A DNA stretch of 64,000 nucleotides from Craspedostauros australis (lineage: Eukaryota > Bacillariophyta > Bacillariophyceae > Mastogloiales > Achnanthaceae): contig JAMXDE010000024.1 of the NCBI GenBank assembly GCA_026770025.1, positions 1-64,000 on the forward strand, given 5' to 3'. Positions 54,534-64,000 of the stretch are shown piece by piece. How positions within the stretch are numbered: the first letter of the stretch is position 1; each line of letters begins with the position of its first letter. Below the pieces are notes generated by a model that was given only the letters and a program-made list of their open reading frames with translations, was not told the DNA's origin and made no database searches. The translations under genes were made by a program, and so were the position numbers.

Positions 54534-56455
54534 ATCACAACAACAGTAGACAGAAGTGAGCGCGTCATGAAGAAGAGGAAAATGAATAGGCTGTAATCAG
54601 AGAAGTAACTACACTACCGTATTTCGTAAGATAGCTATCAGTGATACATCCAATGGTGCGCCCGGCACGTCTTGGATTTCGCCTTTGATGACTCGCGCAG
54701 CGTGCTGTTCTATGCACGACCGTATCATTTGCAGCACAGCCTGGCTGGCTGGACGGCAAGGCATGCTCTTTGGCCAATACATTGCTGATGATCATGCCGC
54801 TGAGCTGCAGATGACCCTGGTGAGTGAACAGCACGTTGGTGTACCATACAGCATCATTGGGCAGTGTGGCATGACGACGATGGTCTGGCCACCACTGTTG
54901 TCGCCGAGATCGTCGTCGCCAATCAAGTGCTTTCCGCGTTCGTTGGTTTCAATGATGTGGAAGGAGTTGTGTGGAAGGAATTGTGTGGAAAAGGAAGGTG
55001 GTATCCGCTGGTGTCATGCATGGATCGTCAGACTCCACTGCGGCTGTGTCAAAATAGCGCGCTGCGGAATCGAACCACGAAGCCAGTCCACACCCTGCAT
55101 GAACACAAGAAATTGACGCTCATGACCCATGTCGCGACACAACATGTTTACTCTATACATACGAGTGTGAAGGTTGGTATTGGCCTTTGCGTTTGCTCTG
55201 TTGCAGATTGCGATGGAGTCTATGACGCGGTCTGTGGTGCAGTCTGTGGTGCAGTCTATGGTGCAGTCTGCGGCGTTGCCAACATTGCCAAAGCTCAGCG
55301 CTCGTCAGATGGTGCGGTGGACGGGTGGGCGGTGCTTCGGAGATGATTGATTGATTGTGACGGCAGTACTCTACTCGTCATGTTGCCACCATGGCAACTC
55401 TCCCAATTGCGTGTACAAACACGGAGCTCCAACCATGGCATGCAGTACGGACCAATGCGCCTACCAGAGTTACCTGTGCACTTTGCCAATGACTATACGC
55501 ACCATGATGATCACCATGATGACGATGATGCTATCGATATCGATATCTATTACATCTGCTCGCACGGGTACGAGTGGACTGCCTCCGCTTCCACATTTCC
55601 AGCATGCTCGTGCTTGTCGGAGCAGCGACATGGACAACTTTTACACCACACAACATGTCGATCGAAGCATCGGGAGAGCAACATCCACTCTCGCAACCGG
55701 AATCATCAGGCGTCAAGACTGTCGTGCCGCTTGCCTCATGTCATTTTGAGGAGAAGAGCTCTGCGTTGCGTTTACTCGTACGTTGATGCCATCGTGTTGC
55801 ACACCGCGCATGGATGTTCGAATGGCGTTGATACTGATGCCGGAACTGGAACTGTGCCGCGCACAATGGAAGCGATGTGTCGACGTGAAGATAATATGCG
55901 CAGCGCAGCATTCGCGGCCGCACTTGTCTTGTAGTGTTGCATGTTTTCGTGCATTTGGTACTAGTGATTTTCTTTGAGGAAATTCATTAACCAGCCCTTT
56001 TGAAGTGCCGATTTGCATCAACCAGCCTGTTTTTTGTGACTTAAAGTATCAAAACGTCCAAATGTCGATGCGACATCCTATCGACAGAGAGGTTTCGCAT
56101 CGACTTCCAAGGTTAGCGCATAAATGTAGACTACCTGTAACATGCACGAAAAAGACAATCCACATCATACATGATTGCCATACTTGTCATACAATGCAAG
56201 TAAATAGTCCATCCGAATATGTGACGTCCAGTGAAGGGAATTAATGCCTACTTTAGTCGTAGATATGCGCATCATCCATCCGTTTGCTCCGATTCTTTGC
56301 GTCGTGGATCCTGTGCTGACCAACTGTATCATCGAGTGGCTCCATACAAATGTACTGCATCCATCTGAGCATGCAAAACAACAGACTGCCGAGCCATAAC
56401 ATAAATCACATTCAACGTAGCAAACACAACAATCGCATCAAACTGTTCAACCAGC
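54534..56455. other. Unassigned region with open frames
   Basis: Several frames of 60-195 codons lie on + (54685-55116, 54864-55346, 55347-55934). Parts look protein-like (GLATTVVAEIVVANQVLSAF; LPELPVHFANDYTHHDD), and GGTGCAGTCTGTGGT repeats near 55225-55270 produce a DAVCGAVCGAVYGAV run. I cannot join these into a gene or name a family. Possibly one decayed or intron-containing gene. From 55940 to 56455 I see nothing. Confidence 0.3.
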
Positions 56456-56810
56456 ATGTCCAGCAAAAGCAAATCATTCATCACCCTTGCAAAGGGAGCG
56501 GAAAAGGAAGGAGTGGACTTCATTCATGTTTGTGCGGCTGTGTTGTCGCACAGCTTGTCTGTTGGTGCCGGATACATTCAAAAGAAGAGGTCAGGCGATG
56601 CAATCAAGCTCGTGTGCTCTGTTTCTACTGACTGTCCCTTCGACTGCCGTGCTCGTCTCTTGAAGAATGGCAAAGGGGTCCGCATCACGCACTTCGTTGG
56701 CCATGCTTGTCAGGGCACATGCACCCGCAAGAAAAGCTACAAAACTGCCGTCTTGGACGAGATGACTGACATCATTGGGAAGTATCAAGTTCCTGCTGCA
56801 GGTGGATGTC
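56456..56810 (+). pseudogene. Mutator-type transposase, N-terminal DNA-binding part
   Basis: About 118 codons from MSSKSKSFITLAKGAEK. The fold signature LVCSVSTDCPFDCRARLLK then VRITHFVGHACQGTCTRK gives the Cys-Cys-His-Cys arrangement of the MuDR/FAR1-type zinc-binding N-terminus. The frame is cut at GGC by the inverted LTR at 56811, and nothing like the catalytic domain follows the LTR. Could be from a Mutator-like transposon or a domesticated relative. Confidence 0.6.
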
Positions 56811-57638
56811 TGTTGGAAATCCGGGGTGGTGTGATAGTAGAGAACTAATCGTTTGTTAGAATCTACTTCTCTGAACTGTGAGCTCTTCGTTGCTCTCGAT
56901 TGCAAAGTCCAATCTCCTCCTGAGATTGCCATGGGTCCCTCTGTTGGTCTAGCAGGCATCCATCTTGCATTCATCGCAAATTCATCATGGACATGCATGC
57001 ACCACCGAGTACCCCATATTCGTGCACATTAGCACGTTGTCCTCCGCTGATAGTTTCGATGCCTTAGACATCACCGAGTCGTAGGCATGACACAGATCGG
57101 CTCATTCGATCAGATCACGATCTCTCATCCGTTGCGGGAACGCCTTGGTTGGGAGCTCGCTCAGCTCCTTGATCATCAGACATCTCCGATCATCTCCGAT
57201 CTACTCTGGTCGACTCCGATCGTTTCTGATTGTTTCTTCGCCGATCACTTCACCGGCTTCCTGGATGTTCCTCATACCAGGTTCGTTCACAGGCCGTCTC
57301 ACACTTCGTGATGTCGGCCTTCCTCCAGTACTCTTATCTCATTGGTTGCGACGTGGGGGCCGTAGTCGCTCGTATCGTGACGTTGGTCACGATTCCAACA
57401 TCCCCGCCCCCTGCGACATACACGTGTGATTCGCATTCCTGCATTGGAGTCATGAACGTCAGGCATGGTTCGCATTCGGCACGTGGCGTTCTCCACCGCG
57501 GGTTACGTGCAGCTCACATTTTTCTGTGTCACAATGATCAAACGTGGGAGTTGCGGTAATGTAGAATATCCCCACGTTCGGCTCCTTACTCTTGGGAGGT
57601 GCGGCAATATGGTGTTTCAGAACACCCGATTCCTGACA
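56811..57638 (-). mobile_element. Inverted solo copia-type LTR (828 bp)
   Basis: Read on the minus strand: TGTCAGGAATCGGGTGTTCT to CACCCCGGATTTCCAACA. Same group as the LTRs at 11129-11917 and 17229-17540. No flanking duplication is visible (GATGTC left, AACGAT right), and the Mutator-type frame does not resume to the right, so a deletion or recombination took place. Confidence 0.85.
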
Positions 57639-59096
57639 AACGATGATCTGCTCTCGCTTCAGTACGTCCGTTTGATTCCCCGAAATTCTCTCTACGACAT
57701 CAGAGGCGCTATTTTGACAGGCCAATCAGCGTTCACGGACCAATTGAACAGAAAAGGGGCGCGACCAATCTCAGACGCGCTTCCCAAGAGTGGTTTTTTA
57801 CGCGCTACAAGCATGAAATGACGAATTTGGCGATCAAACTGACATCTGATTCCGTTACCTTGTCCGGTGGTCAGCTTAAGCCCTCCAGAGTTGTGTCTCA
57901 TGTGTTCGGATCCCCCCGCGGGATTTTGTCAACGCCAGCGTCAATTTGGTTTCGTGCTCTCGTTTTGTGTTCTCTCTGTGTGCCTGCCACTGAAATTGTG
58001 GCGAGGACCACGTGCTAGGCGCAAACCCACGCAAATGTAAAATTGGGGCAATCGTTTGCCACCGCGAAAGGAATATGGCGATGGTGGTCCCCCACCGCGT
58101 CTTTCGTCAACCCACTAGTGGAAGGATCATACCACACCACACTGCACTCCACAACGCATCGAGCAGTACTCGACTGCACATCTTCCCCACCTTGTTGGTA
58201 GCTCTGACTTGACTGCTGCTTCGCACATCGTCGCGACAAAGAGCACAAGCACAAGCACAAACAAGCACAAACAAACACAAAGACATCCAAGAGCGGCCTC
58301 TTCCTCTCACAAAACTTGATCATCTCACAATCCAAACCGACAAGCAACCACAACCAGCTGCACAACAAACAAAAGGTAAGAAGACATGCAGCACTCTCCA
58401 CCCCCGACAGTGACTACCGTTGCCATCGCGGCTGAAGCAAGTTGCCATTCCAATGACAAACACAACCATCATGGCGGCGGCAACGACAGCACGGCCATGG
58501 CAGTTCGACTTCAACATCGCAGACGTCCACACGGTGGCGCAGACAATCGCGGCGCAGACAATCGCGGCGCAGACAATAGTGATGAGGGGCACCAAGGACC
58601 AACGTGATGCTTGGTTTGGCGAAGTCATGGAGCAGCGCCCGTGGTGATCCTTCCGCCTTTCGTCGCCTCACCACCGCGATGCGCACCTCCGTCGGCAAGA
58701 AGTCTGCGATGATTTCTCGTGCGATGGTCTTGGAGCAGCCTTCCTGTGCTTCGCTGCCAACTCACCATGTGCTGTAGACAGAGTGAAGTCGAATTACTGC
58801 CTGTGAAGGGAGCACGATAGCACGCAACGGCGAGCGCGGCGAGGCGAACCGATCATGTTGTGCGGAAACCAGTCGCACCACAAGATGTCACATTCCCTCT
58901 CTGTGTCGGAACTCTCCCATTCCCAATTCTCCATTTCTCACACCAACCTTGCCATCTCTGTCTCTCTATCTCCCTATCCATCTCTGCACATTATTGTGCA
59001 TGTGGCGACGGTGGCAGCGCGACCGTGAACTATTATACGAACGAACAGACATCAACGTCCGAACCTTCACAAAACCAACCAAACCAAACCAACACA
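57639..59096. other. Unassigned region, possible small gene near 58.4-58.6 kb
   Basis: No firm gene. A CACAAGCACAAACAAGCAC leader-like stretch at 58230-58280 and AAAAGGTAAGAAG at 58370 (5' splice-like) suggest a transcription start. A short frame ending at 58647 (MAAATTARPWQFDFNIADV ... GEVMEQRPW) contains three tandem copies of GCGCAGACAATC coding AQTIA. A TTATACGAACG box at 59033 may be a TATA element of the next gene. Confidence 0.3.
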
Positions 59097-59378
59097 ATGA
59101 AGTTCGCAACCAGCTCCCTCATCTTGGCTCACATCGCCACCACCGCCACCGCTGATGATGGTGCCGCCAACCTCCGCGTCCCAGCCAACAAGGAAGAAAA
59201 GGTCGCCGGAAACAGCAAGCTCTCCTGGACTTACTACGGAAACAATGAGAGAAAGATCGAGGAGGTCACCGGCGTCACCAAGAAGCTCCGCCGCCTCAAG
59301 GATGACACCAAGCCACCCGTTTTGTTAGAACGTAATCGTAGATGGGTTAGAAGATACCGCACCAAGAACGTAGAGTGA
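59097..59378 (+). CDS. Small secreted protein, function unknown
   Basis: 93 residues from MKFATSSLILAHIATTATA. The first ~19 residues are a plausible signal peptide (Lys, hydrophobic stretch, small residues before the cut, ATA|DD), so the mature protein (about 74 residues) should enter the secretory pathway. The mature part is basic, with NLRVPANKEEK, SWTYYGNNERKIEEV and a very basic end RNRRWVRRYRTKNVE, and no cysteine. The ATG is preceded by CCAAACCAAACCAACACA, a CA-rich leader. The frame is open further upstream to 58860, but that part has no such leader and would spoil the signal peptide. No family recognised. Confidence 0.6.
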   Translation: MKFATSSLILAHIATTATADDGAANLRVPANKEEKVAGNSKLSWTYYGNNERKIEEVTGVTKKLRRLKDDTKPPVLLERNRRWVRRYRTKNVE

Positions 59379-59977
59379 TCAAGTCGTTGTTGTTGGTGAG
59401 GAGAGTGTTTGTTTACTGTATTATTCGTATGGTAGTTGGAATGCTGTCGAGCTCACAAGATTGTTGTCTTGGAACTGTGAGCATGAGAGAGGCATGACAT
59501 GATCTCATGCAATTGCAAGTAAAAATAACACGGAGACAACACGACAAATGTGCGTGTTACTGCGTGAAGATGAGGTGCAAAAGTCAATGAACAAAAACAC
59601 CGCGATAGCCTGTGTTGTAAATTACGTCTTCTCACGATGTTGCTAGTAGTACGATCACACGATTGATCGTATTCACTTGAGAAGGTCAGGGCAAGATTCG
59701 CACGTGTCACACCCAAGATCCAAGTCTGTCCTGATTGGGCAGATTGGCTCATCTTGGCAAGAAATCAATTTCCACGACATTTTTGGATCTGTGATTGAGG
59801 GAAAACGATTCTTGCGACGCGAAATGCGACACAAATCTGACACAACGGATTTTCGACCAAAATTTCCGTTCGGAACGGAAAAGGTAAGAAAAGTGAAGAT
59901 TTCTGATTGGTCGACGGGTGTCGCTATTGTTAGAGATTTAGCGTGCGCTAATACTCCCCAAAGCGTGTCCCGGACAT
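59379..59977. other. Region between small gene and copia pol, likely LTR
   Basis: No gene. Just left of the pol stop codon, CTCCCC at 59954 (GGGGAG on the minus strand) is a candidate polypurine tract, so an LTR of the minus-strand element should begin near 59953 and extend left. Its left end was not identified. Confidence 0.35.
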
Positions 59978-62353
59978 TCAGGTCTTGGAGGTCGGGGAAG
60001 AGGACTCGGTGTGTCCTTTCCAGAAGAGGATGGGCTTCACGAGGGGCCAGAAGACAGCCCATGGGAGGAACTTCGTCATCACGTCGGCGACATTCTGCGT
60101 GCCGGGGATCTTGATGAAGTAGAGGATGCCAGCGGCGACAGCGGACCGGACGCGATGGTAGGCCAGTGCGTTGTGGCGCTTGGAGAGCATGCTCTTGGGG
60201 ACCGTGGAGGAGGTGATGACGGACTGGTTGTCGCCCAGCATCCAGCTGGGGCCGTCGATCGGAATGCCCATTTCACGAAGGGCAAGACGGAGGGAGATGA
60301 TCTGCTCCGTAGCTTGACGGGCAGCGACGAACTCGGACCCGTAGGTGGCGGTCTCAACCGTGCCTTGACGCTTGGAGAACCATTCGATGGGGGTCTGGTT
60401 GACCAGATGGAGTGCACCGGTGGCCGATCTGCCAGTGACTTGGCAGTGGAGAAGGTTGGCGTCGACGAACGTGGTGGTTCGGACGTGCTTGCCTTTCGGC
60501 TCGGGGATGTCGTCCGGAATCTCCTCAGAGGTCTTCCCGTAGACGGAGTAGATCCAGTCATGGTTGGGAACCTCGTAGTGAAGATCGAAGCGGGGAACGC
60601 AGGTGCGGAAGCGGATGGCAGCATCAGGGTGCTTGCGAAGGTATCCGTACACTCGCTTGGCGCGGTCCAGATGGCCTTGGCGTGGAGCTGAGCGGAAGCG
60701 TGCCAGCGTCATGACGGCGACAGAGATGTCAAACCGTCCGAGGGAGATACACCACTGGAGTGCACCGATGAGCGACATGAACTTGCGTTTGTCGGTTTCG
60801 CTAAGTTCGGAAGAGGTGTCGAGCTCCGGACTGTCGGCCTTGTCGAGAGGGCAGCTGATCTTGCGGGGAAGCTTGCCGAACATGCGCTCGTAGTTCTCCA
60901 TCATCCGCTTGATGTAGGATTGCGGGGAGAGCTTGAGAGTGCCGTCGGGATCACGGCCGAAGTCAGCACCGAGATGGTACTTGATAGGACCAACTCCCTT
61001 GAGCTGGTACCCGTACTTCGAAGAGAGGATGTCGAAGAAAGCCTTGGGGTCGGCCATCGTCGCGGTGAGATCATCGACGTAGACGCAGACGTACTCCCAA
61101 TGGGAGTGGGCGTCACGCATCCAGACGTCGGGATCGGAGCGGCATTGGAGGAAACCCATGTCGCGAAGGGTGTCGGCGAGAGCCTCATGGAATCGGGCGC
61201 CCGATGTGCGCAGGCCGTAGAGTGCCTTGACTATCTGCATGGTATGACCAGCGAAGTCACCGAATTCGTCGCCTGCGATGAAGCAGATGCGTTCTTGAGT
61301 GAAGGCCTCAAGATACGCATTGCCGATGTCTCCAACCCATGTTGGAATGCCGTTGAGTTCGCCGGCGAGGAGGGAGAGGCGAAGAGAGCGAAGACTGACC
61401 ACACCTGCGTAGGATGCATCCTTGCAGGGGTCGGTGAGGTGACCACCAGCGACGCAGCGCGCCTTGTGGCGGAGGTCGTGCTTCACAGCGTAGACCCATT
61501 GGAGGCGGATCTTCTGGAAGCCGGAGGGGACAGGGGCGCCTTTGCCGAGAGACTTGAAGGTGTGGTACCCGAAGAGTTGGTCCATCTCCTTCTTCTCAGC
61601 GTCGGCCCAAAAGGAGTTGCCGTTCTTGTCGTCGAGTCGCATCGCTTCCTTGTGGTTGCGAGGGACTTGGACACCGAACTGAAAGGTAGGGGCGTGGTTG
61701 AAGGTCTTGGACTTGGCGACGTGGACTTGTCGCTCGAGACGGTTGGTTCGGATGGCGAGGCGCTTGAGGCGCTTCCAGCCAGGCTCGTCGAGCAGCTCGT
61801 GGCGGCGTCCGTAGGCAGCGCAAGAGACGGGATCATCCTGAATCATGATGGAGAGGGGTTCGGTGGAGGTGGAGCCGTCTCCCCATTTGACGATGACGTT
61901 GAAGCTTGATCCCTTGTAGGAAGGAGAGGAAGATGAGAGGAGACCCTCGTGTCCGATGATGGAGTCGAACTCCCACTTGGCGTCGGGGTCGTCGTTGTGC
62001 TCCTGTTGCTGTTCGATGATGTCGGCGAGCTCAACGTAGGAGATGAGGTCATGCGTCTCCCCATCGGCCAGTGCGAGTAGCATCTTGATGCGTTGGTGAT
62101 TGGCTGCGTCAAGGTCATTGACCTTTTGCACCACCTCCGCTTTGACTTGCTGGCCATCCTTCTCGTGGATGAAGGTCATCCCAACGAGATCCTCGGGAGA
62201 GAACTTCGGGATGTGGACCTTGGCATTCCCCACTGTTTCAGGGTCTGTGCCGCGGCGGTCAGCCAGGATGGAATCGGCGAGGGAGTGTACGATGGGATCG
62301 GAGTCAGGAGGGACGGAGATGTCGTCGTCTGGCTCCCCATTCGCCACATTCAT
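59978..62353 (-). pseudogene. Third copia lineage, copy 1: chromodomain-like, RT, RNase H
   Basis: A 791-codon frame holds only the part after the integrase. Residues about 125-200 include SSFNVIVKWGDGSTSTEPLS and DDPVSCAAYG, resembling a chromodomain-like module. Then RT: QWVYAVKHDLRHKARCV, GDIGNAYLEAF, YVDD near 420, KALYGLRTSG; and RNase H: TFVDANLLHC, ATYGSEFVAARQA, ending in KFLPWAVFWPLVKPILFWKG. Motifs (GGHLTDP, YGLRTSGARFHE) differ clearly from copia elements 1 and 2, so this is another lineage. Gag, protease and integrase are absent upstream: the copy is broken and 5'-truncated. Confidence 0.88.
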
Positions 62354-63162
62354 GGCATCAGAGCCATCGTCCTCCCCAACAATGGGGAAGGGGAAGTCCG
62401 CACGAAGATTGCGGGTGGCAGAGTCTGATAATCAGCAATTACACACAGGACAAGGGGGGAGCACCAAACACTGCACTCACTACGCCGCCAGGGTGATCAA
62501 GCCAAGAGGTGGAGTTGGTGTGTTTGGTGTTGTTGTTGTTTCTATTAGTTGGTGTGTCAATTGATGATTGAGTTTGGATTATGAGATGATGATCTCCTAT
62601 TTCTAAAGATGGTGCCTATTGCACGGTTGCTAACGCGCTGCTCGATTACCTCGTGGTTTCTCTCGCAGTCTTTTCTAAGACATTGCCCAAGATGGCATGT
62701 CGGTCTACACGATACTCCGTGTTATTCTCGCCTTTGGGTCTTTCTTCATCTCTCCTGGTCTTGCCTAATCTTGATCTCTGTTTGATCACATATGGATTGA
62801 TCCGTCTACGTCGACAAGGTGCATGCATCACCTCTGACGATGTTGTTCTGGATCCTAAGTATTGTTGCCACGTGCTCGATGATGCACTCGGCATGGCTAG
62901 ACAGGTCAGTGTACCATGACTAAAACATAATCTCGATTCCGAGGATCACAATGACCGATCCTCTGACGTCATACGATGATGTCAGTGCCTACGTCATGTT
63001 CGATGACCGTAGTGACCGAATATCAATCGTGTATCAAGACTCACTCGACTATACTCTCAAATCGAGTCGAATCAAAAAATAGTGAATCACGTTTCAGTCA
63101 TGGGAGATGGGTACCTAATTTCGATCTAGATGTTGATACTCCCCTATAGTCGGGAGTCTTGT
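62354..63162. other. Spacer between two minus-strand copia copies
   Basis: No gene supported. CTCCCC at about 63140 (GGGGAG on the minus strand) is a candidate polypurine tract of the right-hand copy, so the sequence to its left is probably LTR. Shows CGTCATACGATGATGTCAG-type palindromic repeats near 62965-63000. Confidence 0.35.
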
Positions 63163-64000
63163 TCATCCACCCAGAGTCTCTCCTTTCCAGAACAGAAGCG
63201 GCCTCACTAACGGCCAGTACTTCGCCCATGGAAGGAACTTGGTCATGACGTCGGCTACGTTTTCCGTTCCGTCTATCTTGCAGAAATGCAGGATCTTCGC
63301 AGCTACTGCGGCACGCACGCGGTGGTACGCCAATGCGTTGTGTCGTTTGGACAACACACTGTTTGGGATGGTGGAGGATGTGATCACGCTCTGGTTGTCT
63401 CCGAACATCCAGGCAGGTCCGTCCAGTGGAATCCCCATTGCACGAAGGGTGAGGCGCATCGCAATCACTTGCTCTGTTGCCTGTCTTGCCGCGACGAATT
63501 CCGATCCGTAGGTTGCAGTCTCGACGGTGGTCTGGCGTTTGCTGAACCATTCGATGGGTGTTTGGTTGAGCAGATGGAGAACACCAGTTGCAGATTTGCC
63601 TGTCACTTTGCAGTGCATGAGGTTGGCATCTACAAACGTCGTCATTCGAACTGCCTTGCCCTTGGGTGTTGGATCGTCGTCTGCGGTCTCCTCTCCAGCG
63701 TCACCATATACAGAGTACATCCATTCATGGTCAGGAACCGTGAAGAAGCGCTCGTGATCTGGAATTCCCGTTCTGAACCTGATGGCAGCATCAGAACGCT
63801 TTCGGAGGTATCCATACACACGTTTAGCGCGGTCCATGTGACCAATCCTGGGTTGAGCTCTGAATCTAGACAAAGTCATCACAGCTGCAGCAATATCAAA
63901 CCGTCCCAATGTGATGCACCATTGAAGGGCGCCGATGAGTGATTGAAACTGTCTGGTCTCTACAGGGTTTAGTTCACGTGATGTGTCTAGCTCGGGGGCG
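63163..64000 (-). pseudogene. Third copia lineage, copy 2: RNase H end, runs off window
   Basis: The frame reads from 63909 (open beyond) with GRFDIAAAVMTLSRFRAQP, FVDANLMHCKVTGKSATGV, ATYGSEFVAARQATEQV and ends LPWAKYWPLVRPLLFWKGE. Residue for residue it parallels the C-terminus of the copy at 59978 but with many differences, so the two are separate, diverged family members in the same orientation. Only the C-terminal part is inside the window, so its completeness cannot be judged. Confidence 0.85.

Noticed and set aside
59978-62428. Long + strand frames opposite the copia pol (for example 60920-61909)
   Set aside because: Antisense shadows of a strongly supported minus-strand pol frame.

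Overview
The window is a chromosome end. It opens with about 53 uninterrupted CCCTAA repeats on the + strand, so the true terminus lies at the left, and a repetitive subtelomere of about 9.5 kb follows. A TTAGGG-type telomere, several kinds of Ty1/copia element, a DIRS-like tyrosine-recombinase retroelement, a von Willebrand/alpha-kinase gene, a short secreted protein and CA-rich leaders of the AACCAAACC type before start codons suggest a stramenopile alga. A diatom, perhaps Thalassiosira/Cyclotella-like, is the best guess. This is inference; no marker gene in the window fixes the species. Layout: 1-320 telomere. 321-9779 is a modular subtelomere: two copies of a segment A, two copies of a segment C, two arrays of a ~190-bp satellite, a CACTCA/CACTAA hexamer tract and a solo copia LTR, with short CCCTAA-like motifs at nearly every joint. 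9781-12648 holds scraps of a gene broken up by nested LTRs. 13115-15037 (minus strand) is the first intact host gene, a vWA plus alpha-kinase protein. 15349-20200 holds a solo LTR, an LTR fragment, a tRNA-like sequence and unassigned DNA. About 20.2-44 kb is one old DIRS-like retroelement opened by three later insertions: a 531-bp inverted-repeat element (25009-25539) and two long, apparently whole Ty1/copia elements (26394-34257 and 34767-42278). Each copia has matching LTRs and a target duplication. 45067-48586 is a piggyBac element whose transposase frame is fused to a 16-bp-period minisatellite; a solo LTR cuts it off. 48639-52276 is a DNA transposon with unusual compound ends and a nuclease-like ORF. 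52722-54533 is an ankyrin-BTB host gene. 56456-57638 is a Mutator-type transposase N-terminus cut by an inverted solo LTR. 59097-59378 encodes a short secreted protein. 59978-64000 holds two pol regions of a third copia lineage on the minus strand, the second running off the window. Only three genes look like ordinary host genes: the alpha-kinase, the ankyrin-BTB gene and the small secreted protein. The rest is an accretion zone of mobile DNA whose order of insertion can be read from nesting and target duplications. The most unusual items are the DNA transposon at 48639-52276 (a same-orientation cassette inside inverted ends, an ExK nuclease-like ORF, and only TGA stops interrupting its second ORF), the perfect 12-bp palindromes where both whole copia elements should have a primer site, and the long acidic gag-protease spacers of those elements.
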